Assembly: GCA_007570915.1 (NCBI GenBank)
Contig: RKSK01000028.1
Span: 1 to 5,239 of the forward strand
Reading direction: 5' to 3'
Length of the DNA: 5,239 nt
Source of the DNA: Cenarchaeum sp.
Lineage (GTDB): Archaea; Thermoproteota; Nitrososphaeria; Nitrososphaerales; Nitrosopumilaceae
The notes under the pieces are model-generated. The model did not search any database, was not told where the DNA came from, and worked only from the letters and a program-made list of their open reading frames with translations. Below, piece after piece: positions 1-4,781 of this stretch. Position 1 is the stretch's first letter, and each line of letters starts with the position of its first letter. Both the position numbers and the translations under genes were made by a program.

Positions 1-47
1 TGGACACCGCCAAGTTCCGCCCGGCGGCCGGCGCGCAAACTTCGTTG

Positions 48-54
48 TTATAAT
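48..54 (+). promoter_or_regulatory. TATA box of the zinc-ribbon gene
   Basis: TTATAAT is the only AT-rich stretch in the first 115 bases. With the 27-31 nt TATA-centre-to-start spacing seen at the other genes here, transcription would begin near 79, inside the palindrome at 72-87. No other element was recognised in bases 1-47. Confidence 0.55.
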
Positions 55-71
55 CGCGCGCCATCGTCGCA

Positions 72-87
72 CACTGTGTACACAGTG
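72..87. promoter_or_regulatory. 16-bp perfect palindrome, candidate operator
   Basis: CACTGTGTACACAGTG reads identically on both strands; the next base pair mismatches and the following two (69-70 with 89-90) pair again. It lies 18-33 nt after the TATA box and covers the predicted transcription start, where a dimeric helix-turn-helix repressor could block RNA polymerase. Its balanced composition stands out from the GC-rich background. Function is inferred from position and symmetry only; no regulator gene is in the window. Confidence 0.45.
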
Positions 88-153
88 CGCACCGACAACT
101 CTGCCGGAGAACCCCATGAGCGCATCATCCGAGACCGTCACCTGCCGCGCCCG

Positions 154-345
154 ATGCCCCCGCAGACGCGCTGCCCCAACTGCGGGCAGGACGAGTGGCT
201 CCAGAGCCCGCGCACGCACTACCTGCCCACGGCCGTGAGGCTAGAGGACGGGGGGTACGGGGCCGACACGTCGCGCGGGCCGCACGTGGCCGTCTGGCGC
301 TGCAACAACTGCCTGTACGTCATGCAGTTCTGGGAGCCGGACTAG
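154..345 (+). CDS. small zinc-ribbon protein
   Basis: A 63-aa protein with two CxxC knuckles, CPNC at about residues 7-10 and CNNC at 48-51, roughly 40 residues apart, which is the pattern of a single-zinc ribbon. There is no signal peptide or membrane segment, so it is probably cytoplasmic; DNA, RNA or protein binding are all possible and I do not recognise the exact family. The ATG at 154 was chosen because codons from there on are almost all G/C-ending, while 76-153 uses many A/T-ending codons (TCT, CAT, CGT, GGA, GAA) and looks untranslated in this frame. The frame is open to GTG codons at 76 and 85, and GTG 76 (89 aa) would fit a leaderless transcript. A third possibility is the ATG at 116, preceded by GGAGA but out of frame. 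The reading frame is fairly sure, the start is not. Confidence 0.68.
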   Translation: MPPQTRCPNCGQDEWLQSPRTHYLPTAVRLEDGGYGADTSRGPHVAVWRCNNCLYVMQFWEPD

Positions 346-382
346 GCCGTCAGGCGTGGATTTGCCTGCGATCCACCACAAT

Positions 383-390
383 CTAAATAA
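383..390 (+). promoter_or_regulatory. TATA box of the LPKG-repeat gene
   Basis: CTAAATAA is centred about 29 nt before the ATG at 416, in an otherwise GC-rich gap. That spacing puts the transcription start at or next to the A of the ATG, so the mRNA is probably leaderless. This decides the start against the upstream in-frame GTG at 356, which would place the TATA box inside the coding region. Confidence 0.6.
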
Positions 391-415
391 GCACCCGCCC
401 TGGGGGGCCGCGCCA

Positions 416-1435
416 ATGGCAACGACAAAGAAGGCAAGGCCGTCAAGGGCCAAGTCGTCAAAGTCCACAAAGAAGGACCTAGAGGACCGGATTCGGACAC
501 TAGAGGCGCAGATCGAAAAGCTGACAAGGCAGCAGGCAGGGCCGGCCGAGGCGCCGCCAAAGCAGACGCTGCCAAAGGGCACGGCCCCGCAGCCAAAGCA
601 GGCGCCCCCGGCCAGGGGGAGCCTGCCCAAGGGCATGGGCGCGCCGCCACCGCAGCCAAAGCAGACGCCGCCGCCACCGCCGCAGGCGTCCTCGACACGG
701 GGGAGCCTGCCCAAGGGCATGGGCGCGCCGCCACCGCAGCCAAAGCAGACGCCGCCGCCACCGCCGCCACCGCCGCAGGCGTCCTCGACACGGGGGAGCC
801 TGCCCAAGGGCATGGCGCCGCCGCCGCCGCCACAGGCAAGCGCGCAGGCAGGCGCGCCGCCGGCAACGGTGGCCGCCGCGCTCGAGGAGTCGTACAGGAA
901 CTTTCCGATAACGGACACGTTCGGCGAGATGAGGGCAAAGATCACGGGGTACACGCCGGCGCCGAGCCGCTACTATGCGCGCAACACGGCGCCGACCGGC
1001 AGGGTCCCGACGTCTGACTGGAACCTGCAAAAGGCCACCGTCACGGGGTACACGCAGCCCTCAAACCAGTACTTTGCGACCAGGCAGAGGCTTGCGTACC
1101 ACCCGCCCGAGAAGCGGTTCACGGGGTACGGCATGAGCGTCGAGGGGCCCGCCGCGCAGGCAAGCGCGCCGCCGCCCACGCCTCCGCAGCCGTCATCGAC
1201 GCGCGGCAGCCTGCCAAAGGGCATGTCGCCCCCGCCGCAGCAGCAGCAGGCGCCGCCGCAGGGCGGAGGCAAGCAGACGGATCTCGAGGCGTACGAGGCG
1301 GACTACCTAAAGAGGCGCGAGCAGGAGCAGGCCGAGCGCGCAGAGCTCGAGAGGCTCGCGCGCGAAAAGGCGCAGCAGCAAAAGGCGGCGCCGGCGCAGT
1401 CCGCCACGCACGGGACGCTTCCAAAGGGGTTCTAG
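416..1435 (+). CDS. LPKG-repeat, proline-rich disordered protein of unknown function
   Basis: A 339-aa protein I do not recognise as a named family. Residues 1-20 are Lys/Arg/Ser-rich. Residues 22-36 form a short heptad zipper (L22, I26, L29, I33, L36) likely to oligomerise. Residues 45-160 are Pro/Gln/Lys-rich with poly-Pro runs. A [GQ]-[ST]-LPKG-[MTF] motif occurs at residues 51-56, 68-74, 96-102, 127-133, 264-270 and 333-339, the last being the exact C-terminus. A more conserved-looking central part (about 165-245) carries three TGY motifs at 177, 210 and 236; the first two extend to TGYT..PS..Y[YF]A. Residues 290-322 are a charged helix rich in Glu/Arg/Gln, probably coiled coil. No signal peptide, membrane segment or catalytic motif is visible. 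It has its own TATA box and follows the zinc-ribbon gene by 70 nt. A multivalent scaffold displaying a short linear motif is my inference. The gene is very likely real: G/C-ending codons throughout and a promoter at leaderless distance. Confidence 0.82.
   Translation: MATTKKARPSRAKSSKSTKKDLEDRIRTLEAQIEKLTRQQAGPAEAPPKQTLPKGTAPQPKQAPPARGSLPKGMGAPPPQPKQTPPPPPQASSTRGSLPKGMGAPPPQPKQTPPPPPPPPQASSTRGSLPKGMAPPPPPQASAQAGAPPATVAAALEESYRNFPITDTFGEMRAKITGYTPAPSRYYARNTAPTGRVPTSDWNLQKATVTGYTQPSNQYFATRQRLAYHPPEKRFTGYGMSVEGPAAQASAPPPTPPQPSSTRGSLPKGMSPPPQQQQAPPQGGGKQTDLEAYEADYLKRREQEQAERAELERLAREKAQQQKAAPAQSATHGTLPKGF
615..815 (+). repeat. in-frame tandem repeat, 84 and 93 bp units plus a partial third
   Basis: Units begin at 615, 699 and 792. 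The first two are identical apart from a 9-bp insertion (GCCACCGCC, three extra prolines) in the second; the third copy matches for only about 24 bases, through the LPKG motif, before diverging. Each unit encodes one GSLPKGM motif, a PKQ segment, a poly-Pro run and QASSTR. Near-perfect identity including synonymous positions points to recent duplication, whereas the motif copies at 569 and 1205 use CCA for the proline and the terminal one uses CTT-CCA-AAG-GGG. Confidence 0.9.
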
Positions 1436-1450
1436 GAGCCCACACCACCA

Positions 1451-1461
1451 TTTTCTATTTT
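1451..1461 (+). terminator. T-rich tract, likely terminator of the LPKG gene
   Basis: TTTTCTATTTT follows the LPKG stop codon by 15 nt. Archaeal RNA polymerase terminates on T-rich non-template tracts, so this suits the plus-strand gene. It also overlaps the last codons and TAG stop of the convergent minus-strand gene, leaving a gap of only 19 nt between the two genes. Confidence 0.5.
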
Positions 1462-1856
1462 CCGTAAAACTCTGACCACTGGCTGCCGAGCTTTTCGATG
1501 ATGCGGTAGGCGGTGCGGTCAATGTTGACGTGCGGCTGGGCCATGACCATGACGACGTCGTCGCCCACGGGAAAGCTCATCATCACGACCCTCTCGCGGC
1601 GCGACGCCGAGTACTTGACGCGGCCAAGGTTGGCGTCAAACACCTTTCTCTTCGTTATGCGCGTGACGAGGTCGTGGTACATGCTGCGCCTGTTCTCGTC
1701 GGTCTCTATGGGCTCCTCGCCCTCCCTAAACCTGCCCACAATGAGGCCGGCGTCTTGGCCTATAAAGCCGCAAAAGCGGATCTCGGCGTCCTCGAGTATC
1801 TGGTCGCACTTTGCCGCATAGTCCTTCCTGTCCAGGACGGGGGGCTCGCCCACCAT
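1455..1856 (-). CDS. thaumarchaeal conserved protein, DUF6659-like
   Basis: A 133-aa soluble protein without signal peptide. Its order of elements, an N-terminal helix ending in CDQILED, then IRFCGFIGQDAGLIVGRF, a central helix with MYHDLVTRITKRKVFD, then VKYSASRRERVVMMSFPVGD and PHVNID near the C-terminus, matches from memory a small family widespread in Thaumarchaeota (DUF6659), many of which occur in several copies per genome. The alternation of beta strands and helices is reminiscent of a roadblock/profilin-like sensory fold, which is inference. No catalytic residues are evident. The start is the ATG at 1856, because TTTAAA at 1885-1890 lies about 31 nt upstream; the frame stays open further only as a mirror of the NAD kinase gene. 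The gene is divergent from NAD kinase and tail-to-tail with the LPKG gene. The call of a real gene is firm; the family name is less so. Confidence 0.8.
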   Translation of the reverse strand: MVGEPPVLDRKDYAAKCDQILEDAEIRFCGFIGQDAGLIVGRFREGEEPIETDENRRSMYHDLVTRITKRKVFDANLGRVKYSASRRERVVMMSFPVGDDVVMVMAQPHVNIDRTAYRIIEKLGSQWSEFYGK

Positions 1857-1884
1857 TCTCGCGGGGGGCGCCGGCGGGGCCACG

Positions 1885-1890
1885 TTTAAA
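1885..1890 (-). promoter_or_regulatory. TATA box of the DUF6659-like gene
   Basis: TTTAAA (its own reverse complement) is centred 31 nt before the minus-strand ATG at 1856, implying a leaderless or nearly leaderless transcript. It is about 44 nt from the divergent NAD kinase TATA box. Confidence 0.55.
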
Positions 1891-1927
1891 CTGTGTGCGG
1901 GCCGGCGCGCCGCCGCGGCGCCATGGC

Positions 1928-1935
1928 TTTTAATT
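1928..1935 (+). promoter_or_regulatory. TATA box of the NAD kinase-nob1 operon
   Basis: TTTTAATT is centred about 28 nt before the ATG at 1960, placing the transcription start at the ATG. The 37 bases between this box and the divergent one are GC-rich and contain the palindromes GGCGCGCC (1904-1911), CGCCGCGGCG (1911-1920) and GCCATGGC (1920-1927). Confidence 0.6.
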
Positions 1936-1959
1936 GAGGCGCGCAGGCGCGGCCCGCGC

Positions 1960-2775
1960 ATGAGGCTCGACAGGGTGGGGATCGTCTGCAAGCTCGGCTC
2001 GGCCGAGGCCGCCGAGGCCGCCGGGGCCGTCGCGGGCATGCTCGCCTCCGGCGGCTCGGAGGTCATAGTCACGCCCCCGGCGCAGGCCGCAGGCGCGCGG
2101 CCCGCCGAGGACGTCGAGTCGATGCGCGGGGAGTCCCTTGACATGGTCATCACGCTAGGCGGCGACGGGACCACGCTGCGCGCCGCGCGGGCCCTGGACT
2201 CGGAGGTGCCCATGCTCGCCGTCAACGTCGGCGGCAACCGCGGCATACTCTCCGAGACGACGATGGGCGGCATAGGCGAGGCCATCGGGCAGGTCAGGCG
2301 CGGCGCGGCGTTCCTTGACAGGCGCGTGCGCGTCTCGGCGACGGCCGGCGGCGTCGAGCTCCCGCCGGCGCTCAACGAGATATTCATCAGCCGCGCCAAC
2401 CTGACCAGGACGTCCGAGTTTGAGATCAGGTTCCAGAACGACACGGTCACGCAAAAGATGGACGGCGTCATAGTCGCGACGCCGAGCGGCTCGACGGGCC
2501 ACTCGTTCTCGCTTGGCGGCCCGATACTGCACGAGACGCTCGGCGTCCTGATAATCACGCCCGTCGCGCCGGTCTTTCGCCTAGAGTCCATAGTCGTGCC
2601 CGACGAGCGCATAGAGGTGAGGTGCTCGCACGACTGCAACGCCGTCGTCGACGCGCAGGTCGTCAGGCCAGTCGAGTTTGGCGACGCGATCACGATAAGG
2701 CGCCACGAGCGGCGCGTCGTATTTGTGAGGCTCAAAAAGTCCGGCCTGCGGCAGATGAAAAAGCTTGGGTTTTAG
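1960..2775 (+). CDS. nadK: NAD kinase
   Basis: A 271-aa cytoplasmic enzyme that phosphorylates NAD to NADP with ATP or polyphosphate, the only de novo route to NADP. The family landmarks are in order: GGDGT at residues 67-71 with the catalytic Asp69, GNRGILSE at 92-99 (usual form GN.GFL.E), NE at 139-140, and the NAD-binding stretch from DGVIVATPSGSTG (168-180) through LGGPIL (185-190). The usual GSTAYS is GSTGHS here, a mild variation at the nucleotide pocket. Length fits the roughly 250-300 aa of prokaryotic NAD kinases. The ATG is supported by a TATA box 28 nt upstream and no Shine-Dalgarno. The final 11 bases overlap the next gene, nob1, so the two are very likely co-transcribed and possibly translationally coupled. 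Confidence 0.95.
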   Translation: MRLDRVGIVCKLGSAEAAEAAGAVAGMLASGGSEVIVTPPAQAAGARPAEDVESMRGESLDMVITLGGDGTTLRAARALDSEVPMLAVNVGGNRGILSETTMGGIGEAIGQVRRGAAFLDRRVRVSATAGGVELPPALNEIFISRANLTRTSEFEIRFQNDTVTQKMDGVIVATPSGSTGHSFSLGGPILHETLGVLIITPVAPVFRLESIVVPDERIEVRCSHDCNAVVDAQVVRPVEFGDAITIRRHERRVVFVRLKKSGLRQMKKLGF

Positions 2776-3241
2776 GGTCCTTGACGCCTCGGCGTTCTAT
2801 GCGGGCGTGCCGTTTGCCTCCTCGGGCACGGCCCACACGACGGGCCTCGTGCACGGCGAGGTCGGCCACATAAAGTCCTCGCACGGGGCGATCGACGCGC
2901 TCATCGACGCGGGCCGCCTCGTCGTGGCAGACCCGTCGGCGGCCTCGCTCGAGTCCGTGCGCGCCGCGGCCCGATCGGCCGGCGAGTCCGGCGCGCTCTC
3001 GCGCGCCGACGTGTCCGTGATCGCGCTGTGCGCCGAGCTGCGCGGCGAGCTCGTCACTGACGACTATGCGGTCTCAAACGTGGCCAAGCGCATGGGCCTG
3101 CGCGTCGTCCCCGTGATGACGCGCGGGACGCGCGCGCCCCGCCGGTGGTCGCGCCGCTGCGCGGCGTGCTCGCGCGACATGGGCCGCGAGGCCAGCTGCC
3201 CTGTGTGCGGCGGCGCGGCCTCGAGGAGGCCTGCCCGCTAG
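2765..3241 (+). CDS. nob1: rRNA maturation endonuclease Nob1 (PIN domain plus zinc ribbon)
   Basis: A 158-aa protein of the archaeal Nob1 type, which cuts the 3' end of pre-16S rRNA (site D equivalent) during small-subunit maturation. Residues 1-118 form the PIN nuclease domain: LDASAFYAG with Asp7, an acidic E32, LSRADVSVIALCAEL with Asp82, and LVTDDYAVSNVAKRMG with Asp99/Asp100 supply the metal-binding acidic cluster. Residues 132-149 form the zinc ribbon, with Cys132, Cys135, Cys145 and Cys148. The start is TTG at 2765: an in-frame TGA lies at 2756, no ATG or GTG precedes the catalytic LDAS segment, and initiation here overlaps the NAD kinase end by 11 nt. A rare TTG start reached by reinitiation would lower its yield relative to NAD kinase; that is inference. 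Its TAG stop is shared as a palindrome with the convergent XPF gene. Confidence 0.93.
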   Translation: MGFRVLDASAFYAGVPFASSGTAHTTGLVHGEVGHIKSSHGAIDALIDAGRLVVADPSAASLESVRAAARSAGESGALSRADVSVIALCAELRGELVTDDYAVSNVAKRMGLRVVPVMTRGTRAPRRWSRRCAACSRDMGREASCPVCGGAASRRPAR

Positions 3242-3261
3242 GGCAGGCTTGACTGCCTGCC
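3229..3261. repeat. three-arm inverted repeat across the shared nob1/xpf stop codons
   Basis: Arm A GCCTGCCC (3229-3236) pairs perfectly with arm B GGGCAGGC (3241-3248) around a GCTA loop; an outer G-T and A-T pair can extend it to 10 bp. Arm B (GGCAGGC, 3242-3248) can instead pair with arm C GCCTGCC (3255-3261) around TTGACT. The two hairpins exclude each other. They cover both stop codons, so they may act as a bidirectional 3' end or read-through barrier; there is no flanking T-tract, so ordinary archaeal termination is not obvious. Confidence 0.6.
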
Positions 3262-3945
3262 GCGCGCGCCGCCGGCGCGCGCCGGCGAGCCCATGATCGC
3301 GCGTAGCCTGCGGGCCCGCGCCGCGCCGAGGCCCTCGACTCGCGCGAGCTCGGCGGCCGACGCGCCAAACGCGGCCCCCGGCGTGCCAAACCTGTCGAGC
3401 ATCCTTGCGGCGATCTTTTCGCCCACGCCGGGCAGGCTGCACAGCGCGCCGATCTGCTGCTCGCGCACGCTCGCGCCCCTCCTCTTGCGCTGCCTCTTGA
3501 GCAGGCCGCCGCGCCGCGCGCCCTTTCGCGTGGCCAGCGCCATGAGCAGCCTCGCCGTGTCAGTCGCGCCGGGCGTCTGGACGACGGAGACGCCGAGCTC
3601 TACGGCCACGCGCGCGATCGCCCCATAGAACACCAGCGGGTTGTCGACGTGCCTCCCAATCTCCTCCGACCCGCCCTCGACCACGACGATGGGGTGGCGG
3701 AACTCTGCCCTCAGCCTCTCGCACTGGTCGTAGAGGCGCCCGTCAAAGACGGACGAGACGAGGTCGCGTATGCTCTTGCGCTCGACGCCGGTCTCGGCCG
3801 CGACGATATAGTCGCCGGTGACGAGCGTGCTGAGCTCGGCGCGCGCGCCGAGGCTCGAGAGGAGCGCGGGTATGCCGCTCTTGCGCTCGCGCTCGTCGGC
3901 TATGATGCGCACCGCCGCGGCGCCGGCGCGCTGCGCGCCGGCCAT
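3238..3945 (-). CDS. xpf: XPF/ERCC4-type structure-specific nuclease with helix-hairpin-helix domain
   Basis: A 235-aa nuclease of the short archaeal XPF type, lacking the helicase part, expected to cut branched DNA (3' flaps, forks) in repair and replication restart, usually as a dimer with PCNA. The ERCC4 domain (about 12-145) has Asp17 in ADERER, GDY at 44-46, the signature VERK at 54-57, Asp61, and DGRLYDQ at 68-74. The tandem helix-hairpin-helix region has SLPGVGEKIAARML at 170-183 and RVEGLGAARARRL at 202-214. The linker 141-157 is very basic. The C-terminus ends GRQSSLP and shows no complete PCNA-interacting box (Q..L..FF), unlike well-studied crenarchaeal XPFs. The ATG at 3945 follows the prefoldin stop by 1 nt, so the two form an operon; a GTG at 3912 is an alternative that would remove 11 non-conserved residues. 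The stop overlaps that of nob1. Confidence 0.93.
   Translation of the reverse strand: MAGAQRAGAAAVRIIADERERKSGIPALLSSLGARAELSTLVTGDYIVAAETGVERKSIRDLVSSVFDGRLYDQCERLRAEFRHPIVVVEGGSEEIGRHVDNPLVFYGAIARVAVELGVSVVQTPGATDTARLLMALATRKGARRGGLLKRQRKRRGASVREQQIGALCSLPGVGEKIAARMLDRFGTPGAAFGASAAELARVEGLGAARARRLRAIMGSPARAGGARGRQSSLP
3263..3281. repeat. GC-only hairpin within the 3' end of xpf
   Basis: CGCGCGCC (3263-3270) and GGCGCGCG (3274-3281) form a perfect 8-bp stem with a GCC loop, 2 nt from the three-arm repeat at 3229-3261. It lies in the codons for the Ala/Gly/Arg-rich C-terminal tail of XPF, so the low-complexity tail and the palindrome may be two views of the same composition bias. Confidence 0.5.
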
Positions 3946-3946
3946 C

Positions 3947-4390
3947 TCACGCGCGCGCCTGCTGCGCGCCTGCCTGCGCCGGCGGCGGCGGGGGCGGCGG
4001 CTGCCCCGCGCCCGGCTGCCCCGCCGCGCCGGGCGCCTGCATGGCCCGTATCATCTCGTTGACCCTCGCCTCCTGCGCCTTGAGGCCCTCGCGCAGGCGC
4101 TCGTCCTGCTTTGCGAGGACGGTCTGGCGCGTCGAGGAGAGCTCCTTTTTCTCCTCGAGCTCGGCGAGGAGCGCGTCGCGCGTGGACCTTATGAGTATCG
4201 AGCCGGCGTGCTTGTAGACGGCGTCGCCCTCGCCGGCCTTTTTGAGCTCCTCTAGCGCCCTGTCGATCTCTATGCGCTCGACCTCGACCTGCTGCTTTTG
4301 GGCCAGGACGCCCTGGAGGCTGTTCTGCATCTGCTGCAGCTTTGTGACCTCCTCGCGCAGGGCCGGCGGTATCTGGGGCTCGACTGACAC
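3947..4390 (-). CDS. pfdB: prefoldin beta subunit with proline-rich C-terminal tail
   Basis: A 147-aa subunit of the hexameric prefoldin chaperone (alpha2 beta4), which holds unfolded proteins for the thermosome. Residues 5-45 and 70-117 are the two long coiled-coil helices; between them lies the beta-hairpin core, with the family signature RALEELKKAGEGDAVYKHAG (44-63) and ILIRSTRDALLAELEEKKEL (65-84). The GTG at 4390 was chosen because ATAAAATA is centred about 28 nt upstream, as for other leaderless genes here; the TTG at 4405 would be only about 12 nt from that box. Residues 119-147 are an unusual Pro/Gln/Ala/Gly tail with seven consecutive prolines, beyond the roughly 120 aa typical of archaeal beta subunits, so it probably projects from a coiled-coil tip. 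First gene of an operon with xpf. Confidence 0.92.
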   Translation of the reverse strand: MSVEPQIPPALREEVTKLQQMQNSLQGVLAQKQQVEVERIEIDRALEELKKAGEGDAVYKHAGSILIRSTRDALLAELEEKKELSSTRQTVLAKQDERLREGLKAQEARVNEMIRAMQAPGAAGQPGAGQPPPPPPPAQAGAQQARA

Positions 4391-4413
4391 GGGCGCGCAG
4401 GCCAAATCCGCCC

Positions 4414-4421
4414 TATTTTAT
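4414..4421 (-). promoter_or_regulatory. TATA box of the prefoldin-xpf operon
   Basis: On the minus strand ATAAAATA is centred about 28 nt before GTG 4390. The same AT island read on the plus strand (TATTTTATCATATG) could also serve as a TATA box for a transcript starting near 4447 into the structured non-coding interval, so it may be bidirectional. Confidence 0.6.
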
Positions 4422-4424
4422 CAT

Positions 4425-4510
4425 ATGGGGGCAGCGTGCCGCCTTTGGGCGCCAGGGGCAGTTTCCTCGCCCGCGTGGGGCTGCCCCGGGGATCGGGAGC
4501 CCTGCCCCAT
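4425..4510. repeat. nested inverted repeats of GGGGCAG/CTGCCCC
   Basis: GGGGCAG occurs at 4428-4434 and 4455-4461, CTGCCCC at 4481-4487 and 4502-4508. The inner pair makes a 7-bp stem; the outer pair extends to ATGGGGGCAG against CTGCCCCAT with one bulged G. The two stems nest, giving a coaxial or multi-branched fold, and can also swap partners. Confidence 0.55.
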
Positions 4511-4518
4511 TGGGTAAA

Positions 4519-4551
4519 GGTGGCGCCAACCGCTATACGCCGAGCGCCACC
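4519..4551. repeat. 8-bp perfect hairpin
   Basis: GGTGGCGC (4519-4526) pairs with GCGCCACC (4544-4551) around a 17-nt loop. It directly follows the nested repeat and is 1 nt from the next hairpin. Confidence 0.6.
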
Positions 4552-4552
4552 G

Positions 4553-4587
4553 GCGCGGGCGGGTGCTCTTGCATCCGGCCGCCGCGC
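4553..4587 (+). repeat. 14-bp imperfect hairpin with TCTT loop
   Basis: GGGTGC (4561-4566) and GCATCC (4571-4576) close a TCTT tetraloop; the stem continues outwards to GCGCGG (4553-4558) against CCGCGC (4582-4587) with three single-base bulges, all on the 3' side. The pair 4563/4574 is G-T, which pairs in RNA only if the plus strand is transcribed. Confidence 0.5.
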
Positions 4588-4690
4588 AAGCGACCCCCTA
4601 GGGCGTGTGCACCCCTGCCTTTAGGATACGCGACGAGGGTCGGGTCCAAGCGAACAGCGCAACCGCATCCGCCCCGCTATGCGGCTCCAT

Positions 4691-4781
4691 CTGGCATTTG
4701 GGCGCGAGCGTCGGCTCCACGTCCCGGGGCTCCCTGTGGCCTGCCTGCCCTCGCGCGAGGCCCCGACGGCCCAAATGGCGG
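4691..4781 (+). repeat. 18-bp imperfect long stem
   Basis: CATTTGGGC (4695-4703) pairs with GCCCAAATG (4769-4777), and CGTCGG (4709-4714) with CCGACG (4763-4768). The right strand is continuous, the left has a 5-nt bulge GCGAG (4704-4708). Beyond one G/G mismatch, CTG (4691-4693) pairs with CGG (4779-4781) including a G-T wobble that favours the plus strand. The enclosed 48 nt contain CCAC/GTGG (4717-4720, 4736-4739) and the palindrome CCTCGCGCGAGG (4749-4760). Confidence 0.55.

Noticed and set aside
615..815. CRISPR-like direct repeats
   Set aside because: Units abut without unique spacers and stay in frame with the LPKG protein, so this is a coding tandem repeat.
241..954. Long minus-strand frame of 237 codons, rich in Gly/Cys, opposite the LPKG gene
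   Set aside because: It is the mirror of a high-GC, G/C-ending-codon gene; the Gly/Cys repeats mirror the Pro/Gln/Lys repeats, and no promoter lies near its start.
1857..2735. Minus-strand extension of the DUF6659-like frame up to 2735
   Set aside because: It is antisense to NAD kinase, is low in family-like sequence, and a TATA box at 1885-1890 supports the start at 1856.
3293..4255. Plus-strand frames opposite xpf and prefoldin
   Set aside because: Arg/Ala-rich mirror translations of two clearly recognised minus-strand genes.
4462..4472. Minus-strand GAGGAAAC resembling the conserved CR-I of RNase P RNA
   Set aside because: CR-I lies near the 5' end, so the RNA would run through the prefoldin gene; CR-IV and CR-V counterparts were not found.
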